Shown: positions 18,174-27,923, counted from the first letter of the stretch. The stretch is 64,000 nt of DNA from Okeania sp. SIO2B3 (GCF_010672525.1 NZ_JAAHGH010000008.1:61410-125409); one strand, 5' to 3'. The notes: generated by a model not told the origin, from the letters alone. Translations and numbers: made by a program.

Positions 18174-18647
18174 CTATAGTGAATGTTTGATTTCTATGAA
18201 TTGATTTCCTGGTGGTTGAATAGGTTGGATAGTTAACTCTGGGCGTATGAGGCCAATAGTAATAGCTATCAATAAACAACAAATTAAAGTTATACCAATA
18301 ATCAATAAAGCAAATAATTCACCAGCAGATAATGGTCTGTCTTGAGAGTCTAAGTAGCTAGATGAATTTCTATTATAAAAACTAACTCTTTGACTCAAAT
18401 CATCTATATATAAGCGCCTAATTTTTTGGTCGTACTCTAATCTTTTTTCTGAGTTTACGAGAGTAGCATAAGCTTCATTAATTTGCTGAAATTTTGCCTT
18501 AGCGATCGCCTCAGGCAAGTCTGTAGTATCTGGATGATAGCGCTTACTTAGTTCTCGATATGCTCTTCTAATTTCCTGATTAGATGCTTGGGGATGGAGT
18601 CCAAGCAAAGAATAATAATTCACGCCAAAAGGAGTGTATTTTGACAT
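18174..18647 (-). CDS. J-domain protein with C-terminal membrane helix
   Basis: A 157-residue protein. Residues about 9-75 form a J domain (YYSLLGLHPQASNQEIRRAY, then KRYHPDTTD with the HPD tripeptide needed to stimulate DnaK ATPase). After a linker, residues about 108-130 (ELFALLIIGITLICCLLIAI) form one transmembrane helix. It is thus a membrane-tethered DnaK co-chaperone and lacks the zinc and peptide-binding domains of DnaJ. It lies upstream of the DUF3143 gene on the same strand. Confidence 0.92.
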   Translation of the reverse strand: MSKYTPFGVNYYSLLGLHPQASNQEIRRAYRELSKRYHPDTTDLPEAIAKAKFQQINEAYATLVNSEKRLEYDQKIRRLYIDDLSQRVSFYNRNSSSYLDSQDRPLSAGELFALLIIGITLICCLLIAITIGLIRPELTIQPIQPPGNQFIEIKHSL

Positions 18648-18750
18648 TCTTTAATTTTTGTTGTTTGTAGTTTCCAAACTAAATTAATTGTTGTCAATAA
18701 CTATATTGACTTCATATAAGCTGTTCACACAATCTGAAGTAAATAGTATT

Positions 18751-18978
18751 TTAATCATTCCATTCCCCTCTTGGTGGGATAGGAGGGTTTCTTTGGAGTG
18801 TTAGGGCCAACTCATCTTCTGGAAGTCCTCCTCTTAACCACTGACGAAGGGCACTTTCAATGACCTTACTAGGGTCATTTGTCAAATGTTGAACTTGGTC
18901 TAATAATCTAGAATCTATGTTGATAGATAATTCTACTTTTTCTGGCAATTTCGACTGATTAACTTCAGGCTGATTCAT
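18751..18978 (-). CDS. Small ribbon-helix-helix-like protein
   Basis: A 75-residue protein. KVELSINIDSRLLDQVQHLT followed by DPSKVIESALRQWLRGGL reads as a beta-strand plus two helices, the pattern of CopG/RHH DNA-binding or antitoxin proteins. The tail (LTLQRNPPIPPRGEWND) is Pro-rich. No toxin gene adjoins it, so it may be an orphan regulator. Confidence 0.6.
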   Translation of the reverse strand: MNQPEVNQSKLPEKVELSINIDSRLLDQVQHLTNDPSKVIESALRQWLRGGLPEDELALTLQRNPPIPPRGEWND

Positions 18979-20280
18979 AGTAAGACAATCTCAAATCTAG
19001 AAAAGCTACTGTATATTATCATGTTGACATAATCCACTCTCTGAAGTGAATTTTTTCCAGCTCACTCATAGAAATTACTGCTTCACCCAGTCCATGTAAC
19101 TATCTCTAGCTATTGCAACAGCTAATCAGAGATCGTTCTGTCCACAGTAGTTCAGGTGGTTAGGCTTAGTTAGGGGATGTCCTCCGCTACTATTTTTTTT
19201 AATGTGACATACTCCCACACGCTCGCTGGCGCGCATTGTGTGGGCTTCTCGTTTCGCAGTCCTGCCACTGCATCGGACAAGCGCGTGCTTTAAGGACGTC
19301 TGGGCCCCGCCGCCCTATTTTTGATATTTATCGCCGCATTTCCGTTTGTCATGCTACGCAAACAAGTCGCGGTCTATTACAATACCGCAATGCGGACAAG
19401 AATGAGTTCGTATGTTTAATTCTTTGGGGACTTTTTCCCCACAGTTTGAGCAATCTTGGCTGGTATTTTTGGGGTTCACTGCTATAGTCTTCACCTCCAG
19501 CATTTGCCTCCTCCGGAGGAGCTGCGCTAACGGCTTTGACAGTTAAAATAGCAAGATAATCATACAAGTTTTTCTACTAGGAGGAAAGCTTCTGCTGGGA
19601 TGGTATGCAAATTGAATCGGCATCTGACTTATTCAATTTGCTGCCGATTCATCCACCAAATCTGCATATTATAGCGTGAGGCTTCTCGGCGATTCAGCTA
19701 AATCTTAAAATCTATAGGGTCTTTGGGAAAATTAATTTACTCAGTTGCTTTTTACTGTGTTTTCGCCACCACAAACAGAGTCTTAATTTCCGTAGGTTAT
19801 CGGTTTATTGTTTTTCCCTTGATGTCTGGGTATTTCAATAAATTTAACTTTAGCACAAAGTAGTCCAAGGAATAGAAATTTCTTTTTTAATCGGGAAAGA
19901 ATTTAGACTAGAACTGAAATTGATCGTGTTACATTGTCATGGTCATCCATTATCCGGCAATGTTTGTTACCAGAACAGTGGGAGCATCTTGCTCCCGTGC
20001 CAGGTATTCCTCTTTGCTGTGTACCATTACTATGCAGGACTACCCTGAAATTAAGTCAGATTAGAGCTACAAAAATCTTCAGGATTAAAATATGTTAAGA
20101 AATAATAGATAGATTGGATTGTGCCAAGAGTAGTCGATAACCCGGAGTAATTCGGAATATTTGGAGCAATCTGAATATTTGGAGCAATCTGAATATTAAC
20201 TACTTTACTCTAAATTATTAATGTTATCTAAATCGTAAGAGAATAACAAAAATAAGGTATTTCACATTATTAACAAAAGT
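18979..20280. other. Long gap with a tnpB remnant and repeats
   Basis: Besides the tnpB remnant at 19203-19510, this 1.3-kb gap holds a CCTCCGGAGGAG repeat inside that remnant (about 19505-19525), a GGGAGCATCTTGCTCCC hairpin at about 19980-19996 and two tandem GAATATTTGGAGCAATCT units at about 20153-20188, upstream of lepA. I see no intact gene. Confidence 0.5.
19203..19510 (-). pseudogene. TnpB zinc-ribbon remnant with IS605-type right end
   Basis: On the minus strand the sequence reads VNPKNTSQDCSNCGEKVPK then LNIRTHSCPHCGIVIDRD, the CxxC...CxxC zinc ribbon of IS605-family TnpB. Downstream (19203-19340, minus strand) comes a GC-rich tract ending in GCCCACACAA...GTGTGGGAGTATGTCAC, a hairpin and GTCAC end like the right end of IS605-group elements, where the omega RNA 3' part lies. 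The catalytic N-terminal and central parts are gone. It belongs to a TnpB subfamily different from the two other copies in this window, which lack zinc-ribbon cysteines. Confidence 0.75.
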
Positions 20281-22086
20281 ATGACAAAAGTTCCTGTATC
20301 TCGCATTCGTAACTTTTCAATTATTGCCCATATAGATCATGGAAAATCCACTTTAGCCGATCGCCTCTTACAAGCAACTGGCACTGTGGAAGACCGTGAG
20401 ATGAAGGAGCAATTCCTAGACACAATGGACTTAGAAAGGGAGCGTGGTATTACAATCAAGCTACAAGCTGCTCGAATGAATTATCATGCTGAAAATGGAG
20501 AAGAATATGTATTAAATCTCATAGATACTCCTGGCCATGTGGACTTTTCTTATGAAGTGTCGCGCTCTCTGGCCGCTTGTGAAGGTGCTTTATTGGTGGT
20601 AGATGCTTCCCAAGGGGTAGAAGCTCAGACTTTAGCTAATGTCTACTTAGCTTTGGAGCATAACCTAGAAATTATTCCGGTCTTAAATAAAATTGACCTT
20701 CCAGGAGCAGAACCAGATAGAGTTAAACAAGAGATAGAAGAAATAATTGGCCTAGACTGTTCGGGGGCAATTTTAGCATCGGCCAAAGAAGGAATTGGGA
20801 TTCCAGAAATTCTTGAATCAATTGTTAAATTAGTACCGCCACCACAAGATACTATTGATGAAAAATTACGCGCTCTGATATTTGATAGTTATTATGACCC
20901 ATATCGAGGGGTAATTGTATATTTCCGGGTCATGGATGGGACTATTGCTAAGGGCGATCGTATCCGACTTATGGCATCGGGAAAAGAGTATGAAATAGAT
21001 GAATTGGGAGTTCTCTCTCCTACTCAAAAACCAGTACAAGAGCTTCACGCAGGAGAGGTAGGTTATTTGGGGGCAGCTATCAAAGCTGTGGAGGATGCAA
21101 GGGTGGGGGATACAATTACTTTAGCTAAGAAACAAGCAGAGGCTCCTTTACCTGGTTATACGGAAGCTAAACCTATGGTTTTTTGTGGTTTATTTCCTAC
21201 TGATGCGGACCAGTTTCCTGATTTACGAGAAGCTCTTGACCGACTAAAACTGAATGATGCAGCTTTATCTTATGAGGCAGAAACATCAAGTGCAATGGGT
21301 TTTGGGTTTCGATGTGGCTTTTTAGGGTTGCTACACATGGAAATTGTCCAGGAAAGGTTAGAGCGAGAATATAATTTAGATTTAATTGTTACTTCTCCAT
21401 CGGTAGTTTATCAAGTAACTACTAGCAAAGAGGAAGTAATTATGGTTGATAATCCAAATTTATTACCAGACCCTAATTACCGAGAAAAAATTGAAGAACC
21501 TTATGTCCAGGTAGAAATGATTACTCCAGAAGAATATGTAGGGACATTAATGGAGTTGGGTCAATCACGACGTGGGATATTTAAGGATATGAAGTATCTG
21601 GCTAGGGGTAGAACTACTTTAATATATGAAATTCCTTTGGCAGAGGTAGTGACGGACTTTTTTGACCAAATGAAGTCTCGGTCTCGTGGTTATGCGAGTA
21701 TGGAATATCATCTTATAGGTTATCGTGAAAATCCTTTGGTGAAGCTGGATATTATGATTAATGCTGAACCAGTGGATGCTTTAGCTGTAATTGTACATAA
21801 GGATAAAGCTTATGGAGTAGGTCGTGCTTTGGCAGAAAAGTTGAAAGAATTAATTCCTCGCCATCAATTTAAAGTACCAATTCAAGCATCTATTGGTTCT
21901 AAAGTTATTGCTAGCGAACATATTCCTGCTTTACGGAAAGATGTTTTAGCTAAGTGTTATGGTGGGGATATTAGTCGTAAGAAAAAATTATTGCAAAAAC
22001 AGGCAAAAGGTAAAAAACGAATGAAGTCATTAGGTACAGTTGATGTGCCACAAGAGGCTTTTATGGCAGTTTTGCGATTAGATTAA
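20281..22086 (+). CDS. lepA: Elongation factor 4 (LepA)
   Basis: A 601-residue ribosome-associated GTPase related to EF-G. The G domain has [14 protein letters not shown] near residue 15, DTPGHVDF and NKIDLP; domains 2, 3 and 5 follow, then the LepA-specific C-terminal domain ending [20 protein letters not shown]. The length and all motifs are canonical. The long upstream gap contains a pair of tandem 18-bp units but no recognisable gene. Confidence 0.98.
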   Translation: MTKVPVSRIRNFSIIAHIDHGKSTLADRLLQATGTVEDREMKEQFLDTMDLERERGITIKLQAARMNYHAENGEEYVLNLIDTPGHVDFSYEVSRSLAACEGALLVVDASQGVEAQTLANVYLALEHNLEIIPVLNKIDLPGAEPDRVKQEIEEIIGLDCSGAILASAKEGIGIPEILESIVKLVPPPQDTIDEKLRALIFDSYYDPYRGVIVYFRVMDGTIAKGDRIRLMASGKEYEIDELGVLSPTQKPVQELHAGEVGYLGAAIKAVEDARVGDTITLAKKQAEAPLPGYTEAKPMVFCGLFPTDADQFPDLREALDRLKLNDAALSYEAETSSAMGFGFRCGFLGLLHMEIVQERLEREYNLDLIVTSPSVVYQVTTSKEEVIMVDNPNLLPDPNYREKIEEPYVQVEMITPEEYVGTLMELGQSRRGIFKDMKYLARGRTTLIYEIPLAEVVTDFFDQMKSRSRGYASMEYHLIGYRENPLVKLDIMINAEPVDALAVIVHKDKAYGVGRALAEKLKELIPRHQFKVPIQASIGSKVIASEHIPALRKDVLAKCYGGDISRKKKLLQKQAKGKKRMKSLGTVDVPQEAFMAVLRLD

Positions 22087-22132
22087 TACCCAAACTAAGC
22101 TATTTTTTCAAGATTTGATACGCTTTCTGTAC

Positions 22133-22209
22133 TATAGCGCTACGCATTAAGGTGAGGATATTTCTAAACTCTTTAACAGTTTACTATTCCCTATTCAAGT
22201 AGCGCTATA
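22133..22209. repeat. 77-bp element with TATAGCGCTAC inverted ends
   Basis: TATAGCGCTAC at 22133-22143 is exactly complementary to GTAGCGCTATA at 22199-22209. The 55 bp between are AT-rich and non-coding. The size and ends suggest a miniature inverted-repeat element or a hairpin downstream of lepA. The rest of the 22087-22386 gap holds no gene, only an imperfect direct repeat shared with 29294-29336. Confidence 0.6.
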
Positions 22210-22386
22210 ATATATTTATTTCAGTCGTATATTTTGTTGGTGTATGACGGGATTTGATGTGGTTATCTAAATGTTGGCATTTATTTTTAATAAATTTCTT
22301 TCATTGGTAAATTATGACTCCGCTAAAAGAAGCAATAAAAGAAGAATCCGTAACCCGATGAAACCCTAGATAACTAAATTAGAATA

Positions 22387-23517
22387 TTGGGAAAGGAAAG
22401 TAAAATTACTAACAAAAATCAAATGAAAGAATATCAAATAATTCCTATCATAAATTCTGTTGGTTTTGCAATACGCGGGATACGTACACAAAAGGATTAT
22501 CTGGATTATCTTATTCAACAAAAACAACAAAAGATATCGGTTATTGTTTTGGCACCTCTGGTTTTTCAGGAAATCTTAGAAGAAACTTTTTCACAAACAA
22601 ATGCTAAGGTTTATTTTGAAGCTTATGAGGATAAAACTTTAGATAAAGAGAGGATAAAGATTATTGCAAAAAAATACTATACTTCTGAGTATAATATTGT
22701 TACAGATTCTCGCGCTATGGATTTTTTACGTCAGAATTTAAAAGAGAATTACCCAATTATTTTTGATAATTATGGCGTAGCTCATCCGATGCCAAACAAA
22801 CCTAGTCTTTTTGCTTCAAAAAAAACTGTTGAACAGGTGATAGATAGACTTAGATCTGTTGCTGAATCTGCAAAAAATAATACTGATGATCGAGAGGCTA
22901 AAGTCATTTTTCTTCCTTTTTCAGGTTTAAAATCTTTTGGCACAGACTATGGAAAAAAACTGAGCGAAAAAGAACAGATTGCCACATTTATGTCTTTTCC
23001 TTTTGAAGATAGTATCCCTGCTATTGGCAAGATTCAAGAAGAATTAAAAAAACACAATATTATAGTCATTCCAGTTGCTATTCAATACGGTTCACTCGAA
23101 GAGATTCATCGCAATATTTTTCAACTTAGTAAACAACATAACTTAAACCCTATTCCTACTTCATTAGATATAGATTGGAACAGAGATTTTGCTAGACAAG
23201 TTGGCTTTTTTCATGCACTAAATAAATGGTCTGAAAAAACAGGTTTGCCGAATATAGGAATTTTACATGGTAGTAGTTGTCTTCATTTAGTTGAAGAATG
23301 TACAAATCCATCAGCAATTATAGCTTTTTATGGAACTCATACAGAAACACTTAAGTTAGAAGATGATGGAAGAGTTTATCATTCAGCTGTTTCAGAAAAA
23401 AGCGGAGGTTGGTTGAGAGCTATCCAACCTCCAATAGCAAACTCTCATAACTATAAGTTAGTAGCAGAGCAAATTGCAGAAGAAGCACCAAAAGTTATTC
23501 TTGAGAGACTTTTTTAA
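22387..23517 (+). CDS. Conserved-looking protein of unknown function
   Basis: A 376-residue soluble protein that I do not recognise. The reading starts at TTG 22387; ATG 22423 (MKEYQIIPIINSVGFAI) is an equally good start, and GGAAAGGAAAG at about 22390-22400 could serve either poorly. It alternates hydrophobic strands with charged helices (KISVIVLAPLVFQEIL, EAKVIFLPFSGLKSFG, HNIIVIPVAIQYGSL, PNIGILHGSSCLHLVEE), the look of a Rossmann-like alpha/beta fold, but I see no P-loop or classic catalytic motif. It converges on the TPR/STAND pair and may belong to the same acquired block. Confidence 0.7.
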   Translation: MGKESKITNKNQMKEYQIIPIINSVGFAIRGIRTQKDYLDYLIQQKQQKISVIVLAPLVFQEILEETFSQTNAKVYFEAYEDKTLDKERIKIIAKKYYTSEYNIVTDSRAMDFLRQNLKENYPIIFDNYGVAHPMPNKPSLFASKKTVEQVIDRLRSVAESAKNNTDDREAKVIFLPFSGLKSFGTDYGKKLSEKEQIATFMSFPFEDSIPAIGKIQEELKKHNIIVIPVAIQYGSLEEIHRNIFQLSKQHNLNPIPTSLDIDWNRDFARQVGFFHALNKWSEKTGLPNIGILHGSSCLHLVEECTNPSAIIAFYGTHTETLKLEDDGRVYHSAVSEKSGGWLRAIQPPIANSHNYKLVAEQIAEEAPKVILERLF

Positions 23518-23539
23518 TCAACATTAGTTGTAACTTTTT

Positions 23540-24799
23540 CTAGTAGCTTTTTGCTCCATTTATTCGAGCTTCTAAAGATTTTATATAATTAGTTACTCGT
23601 GTAAATTCTGGTGAGTAGTTATTTAACTTTTCTAAAGCATTATTCCAGTTAATCAATGCTTTTTCATATTCACCTCTATCTTGATATAAAGTACCTATTT
23701 CCATAAAAGTTAGTCCTTCACCATGATTATCAGTAGCTTTTCCAGTACCAGATGAAGAAACTTCTTTTTTGATATCTAAGCTTTTTTCAAAATAATCTAG
23801 AGCTTGCTTATAGTCTTTCATTAAACGGTAAGTCATACCTAGTTCATTGTAACAGACTCCTTGACCTTGATTATCTTCAATTTCTTGTTTAATTTCTAAA
23901 CTTCTCTCAAACAATTTTTTAGCTTCCTTTAAATTACCTTTCGTTTTATAAACTTTACCCAGGTTATTTAAAGTTATGCTAATTTGAAAGCGATCGCCTA
24001 TTTTTTTCTCTTTAATTCTGAGGCTATCCTGTAAAACTTTTTCAGCTTTATCTAGGTTTCCTTGTTTTGTATAAACTTGACCTAAACCATCTAATGCTCC
24101 AACTTCACCCACAAAATCTTCACGCAATTCAAATAGGGATAAACAATGTTTAAAAGCTTTGATAGATTCTTCCCAATTACCAACTGAACGATAAAGGTAT
24201 CCGAGAGTATAAGAAGATTCCGCTTCCCCCTCTGGATTTTTTAGAGAGCAAAAAATATTATAACTATTTAAGCCATAATCTATTCCCTCTGTTGCACGAC
24301 CAAGTAGTCGAAAAGTATTAGCAAAATTGTTATAAATACGAGCTTCAGCAAGCTGATTTTTATCATTTTTAGCAGCAGTTAATGCGGTGTTTAAAGTTTC
24401 TTCTAAATCTTCCCAGTAAGTACGAACATTGTAAAAGGTAATCAGACTATTACATATATCAATAATTGATGACCACTGTTTGATTGAGTTGGCTTTTTTT
24501 ATTGCTCTTTTAATATTAGGAAGCTCTGCTTGAAAAAAACTTAAACCTTCTCTTTCTAACTCTTCTTCTAGTCTATTCAATTTATTAGCAAGTTTGCTTC
24601 TAAGTCTAGGATTAAGATAATCATCTTTGAAGTTAGCTTCATCTAAGTATGTCTTAATAAAACGAAGAATTAATTCTTGGTAAATAGAAATAATTTCCTC
24701 AAAACCTTTTTCTAGTTCTCCTACTTCTTCTGGAGTTAAAAACCCTGAAGTATCCTCTAATTCCTCTAAAGTCAGTAAATCAGTAATATCTATTTTCAT
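23540..24799 (-). CDS. Tetratricopeptide repeat protein, partner of the STAND protein
   Basis: A 419-residue protein. An acidic helical N-terminal part (1-120) is followed by about seven TPR units (for example EGIDYGLNSYNIFCSLKNPE, AESSYTLGYLYRSVGNWEES, ISITLNNLGKVYKTKGNLKE, GVCYNELGMTYRLMKDYKQA). Its start codon lies one base after the stop of the NB-ARC gene, so the two are surely co-transcribed. In many STAND proteins the TPR sensor is fused to the NB-ARC ATPase; here it is a separate chain. A ligand-sensing role is inference. Confidence 0.88.
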   Translation of the reverse strand: MKIDITDLLTLEELEDTSGFLTPEEVGELEKGFEEIISIYQELILRFIKTYLDEANFKDDYLNPRLRSKLANKLNRLEEELEREGLSFFQAELPNIKRAIKKANSIKQWSSIIDICNSLITFYNVRTYWEDLEETLNTALTAAKNDKNQLAEARIYNNFANTFRLLGRATEGIDYGLNSYNIFCSLKNPEGEAESSYTLGYLYRSVGNWEESIKAFKHCLSLFELREDFVGEVGALDGLGQVYTKQGNLDKAEKVLQDSLRIKEKKIGDRFQISITLNNLGKVYKTKGNLKEAKKLFERSLEIKQEIEDNQGQGVCYNELGMTYRLMKDYKQALDYFEKSLDIKKEVSSSGTGKATDNHGEGLTFMEIGTLYQDRGEYEKALINWNNALEKLNNYSPEFTRVTNYIKSLEARINGAKSY

Positions 24800-24800
24800 T

Positions 24801-27149
24801 TTACAAACTTCTTTTTTTGATTAATTGTGCGATAATTGCAGAGAAAAAGATATGGCTTAGTCTATGTAGATAGTATGTCTTGCTGGATTCCATCTGACTT
24901 ATTTCTAAAAAAGAGACTTTCCAGGTTGCTTTTACTGCTTGCCTAAATTCTTCATTACTTAAGGAAAAAGTAGACATAATTACATCATGCTTACTACCTA
25001 TATTAGGCTCAAAAAGAGTCATTCCACTCATAAACTTTCTATCGAGATGAGAAAGTAATTTTAAAGAAGTTAAAAATATAGATTTCCAGAATTGTTTAAA
25101 ATCATCTTCGTCACTTACTTCGCCATCTTTATCTGTTAAACGTACATCTTTTAACCCGTCGATAATAACTTCTGGGTCGAACTTCTGAAGCTGCCCCAAT
25201 ACAAATTTTAAAGCCATAGGTATATAACCAAAAGATTCATCTCCTATGGTTTCAATCATTTCTTCTAATTTATGATTTTCTACAGCATCAAAATACTCAA
25301 GCATATTTTTTTGAGTAGCAGTATCTTTGATTAAATCGATAGCTGCTTCTTTATTCAATCCACGCAAATTCAAAGGAAAAACATTATCTTCAAAAGTTTC
25401 AGTAAATCTATGTCTGCTAGTTAAAAGTGCTTTGCTAGAACCAAGAATAGGTAAAAGTTTTTGGATAATCTTATCTTGTGATTCTGCTGAAGTTTCCATA
25501 TTATCTAAAACTATTAATATAGGTCGCTCCTGAAGCAATTCTCTGATTTTAATTTCTCTTTCTTCTTCTTTAATTTTAAACAACTCAGGTCTATTTAGTT
25601 GCTGTACAATTCCATTAACTACTGTTTCAAAAGTCATCTGCTGAGAATTATCTGTAGTTGATGCTGTTTGCCATAAAACTTTGGAAAAGCCAACATCTGA
25701 ATAGGACTTAATAATTTCTCTTACTAGAGCTGTTTTACCAACTCCACCCATACCATGTACTCCAACAATTTTTCTTCCTAGAGTATCACTCAAAACTTCT
25801 TTAATCCTTTCAATTTTAGCTTCTCTACCTAGAAGTTTTAGATATCCTGGATCTGGAATATAAATGTCAGATGAAGTTTTAGTTTTAGAAGGTGATAAAT
25901 GTCTTATTGTTACTGTAGAAAATGCTTCTTGCCGTCTAGGATCTATTTCTAGTAGCTTTAAACGGTCAATAATATTTTCCCAACTAATTACATAAGTTTC
26001 TTTATTATCAGATGACTGAATAACTCCAATAGCACAACCTGAATTTTTATCTAAAACTAATCCTCCAAAAACCCCTTCATTTATTTTTTCATTATCTTCT
26101 TTTTTGATTTTGTAAGCCGAAAAAGTAGATTCATCTTGTGGCTTTTTATTCCATAAATTTATGAAATTTACATCTTTTTTTTGGTGGTAAGCAGAAATTG
26201 TATTAACTTTGACAGTTTCTCTCAAAGTACCATAGACATCAAAGCTTTTTGAAAATCTAGGAAATTGATTATGTGAAAAACCGCAAACCAAAGTTGAAAC
26301 TATTTGGTCTTTAGGAATCGTAGTTGGAATAGGTTTAGCATTTTTTACATCTATTTTGAGAATAGAAATATCAACTTCTGGATTTGAAAATTTCTCGCAC
26401 CATTGAGCTTGATAATCTTTATCTTGATACTGCACTTTTAGCAAGTTCAGAGAATAAATAATGTGATGACAAGTAACAAAGTAACCGTCAGGATGAATCA
26501 TAAAACCAGAACCTACAGTATTGCCATTAGAATCAATAATTCTCACCATTGACTCCCAAATTTTGTCAAGCCCTTCTGATGTGGCATTAGTCTTCAGAAG
26601 AGCTGAAATAGGGTTTTCAGTTTCTTTTTCTTCTAATTTTTGTGGTTTATTAAGAATACTTAAATCAGGAAGAATTTGCGATGTTTGTAATGATTGAAAA
26701 CAGTCTTCAATAAACAGATTGACACCTTCATAAACCTCATCTTCTATGTTAATTGGTTTGGCAATAGTGATATGATCTGCATCTGTTGCAGGAATGGCTT
26801 GCACATTTGGTATTTTGGGATCGGCACTATCTGAATCTACAACTATTCCTATAGAAATACCTTTACGTTGAGTCTTTTTACCTTCGTAATAAGCTTTTGT
26901 AGATATTCTTTGGGTATTATAAGTAAATTGTCTATACCATTCATCAAGCCGACGTAGTTGACTAGAATGAGGTTCTAACTCTTTTGCTGCAACATTTTCC
27001 TGTCCCAAAAACTGCATAATTCTCACTAGAGGAGTTTTGGTTAAATCTGAACCAATGTGAGGAGTTGCAAGAAAAACCACACCTTTAGTATTTTGAATAA
27101 TTGCATCCTTTCTGGAAATATTTGGATAATTACTTCCAGAGTAAAGCAT
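24801..27149 (-). CDS. STAND protein: hydrolase remainder, trypsin-like domain, NB-ARC
   Basis: A 782-residue frame, the larger part of a protein whose N-terminus is at 27214-27519 in another frame. Residues 1-150 are the C-terminal half of a SERAC1-like alpha/beta hydrolase (GVVFLATPHIGSDL, Asp-rich loop, ATDADHITIAKP with the likely catalytic His126). Residues about 190-400 are a trypsin-like domain (GSGFMIHPDGYFVTCHH, His229; Asp260 in PEVDISILKI), but the Ser position of GxSGG reads GVFGG (Phe361), so it is probably proteolytically dead. Residues about 440-780 are NB-ARC: GMGGVGKT at 466-473, LIVLDNMET and KALLTSRHRF. It is coupled to the TPR gene downstream. A conflict or immunity role is inferred from domain types. 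Confidence 0.85.
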   Translation of the reverse strand: MLYSGSNYPNISRKDAIIQNTKGVVFLATPHIGSDLTKTPLVRIMQFLGQENVAAKELEPHSSQLRRLDEWYRQFTYNTQRISTKAYYEGKKTQRKGISIGIVVDSDSADPKIPNVQAIPATDADHITIAKPINIEDEVYEGVNLFIEDCFQSLQTSQILPDLSILNKPQKLEEKETENPISALLKTNATSEGLDKIWESMVRIIDSNGNTVGSGFMIHPDGYFVTCHHIIYSLNLLKVQYQDKDYQAQWCEKFSNPEVDISILKIDVKNAKPIPTTIPKDQIVSTLVCGFSHNQFPRFSKSFDVYGTLRETVKVNTISAYHQKKDVNFINLWNKKPQDESTFSAYKIKKEDNEKINEGVFGGLVLDKNSGCAIGVIQSSDNKETYVISWENIIDRLKLLEIDPRRQEAFSTVTIRHLSPSKTKTSSDIYIPDPGYLKLLGREAKIERIKEVLSDTLGRKIVGVHGMGGVGKTALVREIIKSYSDVGFSKVLWQTASTTDNSQQMTFETVVNGIVQQLNRPELFKIKEEEREIKIRELLQERPILIVLDNMETSAESQDKIIQKLLPILGSSKALLTSRHRFTETFEDNVFPLNLRGLNKEAAIDLIKDTATQKNMLEYFDAVENHKLEEMIETIGDESFGYIPMALKFVLGQLQKFDPEVIIDGLKDVRLTDKDGEVSDEDDFKQFWKSIFLTSLKLLSHLDRKFMSGMTLFEPNIGSKHDVIMSTFSLSNEEFRQAVKATWKVSFLEISQMESSKTYYLHRLSHIFFSAIIAQLIKKRSL

Positions 27150-27213
27150 CTCTTTAACAACAAGACCACCTAAACTATGAGTAATAAAAATTAGAGGTTG
27201 TTGACCAATTTTC

Positions 27214-27519
27214 TCAAGAATTTAATAAATTTTTTCCTTGATCAAATAGAGTCTGAGAATTGCCTAACCAAGCAAAAGCCTCTGCTTCATAACCAAAAGA
27301 CCAGATACCAATATTTTTATACTGAGATTCTTTTGCTAACCAATAAGGCCAACATTCCTCATTGTCTTCTTCATTTGGATGCCATGTTTTAATCCGATGA
27401 CCCATTAGACCATGGACAAAAATTACATCACCATTACTGTTGATAGCCTGAGGATTAATTCTTAATAATCCAGTCTTTCTTATTTTTTCTGTTCTAGCCT
27501 CCATTTTCGTAATCATCAT
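27214..27519 (-). pseudogene. N-terminal piece of the STAND hydrolase, separated by a frameshift
   Basis: A 101-codon frame encoding GDVIFVHGLMGHRIKTWHP, the oxyanion-loop HG region of a SERAC1-like alpha/beta hydrolase, and NIGIWSFGYEAEAFAWLG. It stops at TGA 27214-27216. In the next frame the sequence continues without a start codon as ILEKIGQQPLIFITHSLGGL, the nucleophile elbow, and runs into the 782-residue frame. Removing one base of the AAA at 27221-27223 (or adding two) restores one protein of about 900 residues. I therefore read 24801-27519 as one gene broken by a small indel, or by a sequencing error. Confidence 0.85.
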
Positions 27520-27807
27520 CGTATTACCCCCATTATTGGCATTGCTGAAGAAGGATGGTCAATCTCTAGTCATGGCTTAGTTAATAGTTTAAAATTTCAG
27601 TTTGTCAGAGGAACTCATGGTTATGATTATCAACTTCCCTCAATGCATGGAATTTTCATCGCCAGTGGTCCATCTTTTAAAGAAGGTTTGCTAGTAGAAT
27701 CTTTTCAGAATATAGAAGTATATAATCTGATGGCCAAAGTTTTGAACTTAAAACCCGCTCCTAACGACGGAAACTTTGATTCTGTGCAAGCTATGCTAAG
27801 AGATTAA
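27518..27807 (+). pseudogene. 3' remnant of a type I phosphodiesterase/nucleotide pyrophosphatase
   Basis: With no start codon, the frame reads RITPIIGIAEEGWSISSHG, then GTHGYDYQLPSMHGIFIASG, FQNIEVYNLMAKVLNL and ends in LRD at TAA 27805-27807. This is the conserved C-terminus of ectonucleotide pyrophosphatase/phosphodiesterases (alkaline phosphatase superfamily), including the metal-binding HGYD region. The first several hundred residues are missing. The break lies at the start codon of the divergent STAND gene, so the accessory block joins directly to, and probably truncated, this gene. Confidence 0.85.
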
Positions 27808-27923
27808 ACAATATAAACTATATGTAATTTTTGATATATTACTCCTATAAAACCGAATTAATACTAATGCTTTGAGAAAAATAAAAGGGGTAAATACAGA
27901 AAGCGAAAATTTGTCTAAAACTC

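Noticed and set aside
19236-19567. Two overlapping frames in the lepA upstream gap
   Set aside because: They are out-of-frame readings of the TnpB zinc-ribbon remnant and its right end.
27200-27240. Programmed frameshift joining the STAND reading frames
   Set aside because: An A_AAA_AAT slippery site precedes the stop, but it would give a -1 shift; joining the chains needs +1 nearer to the stop.
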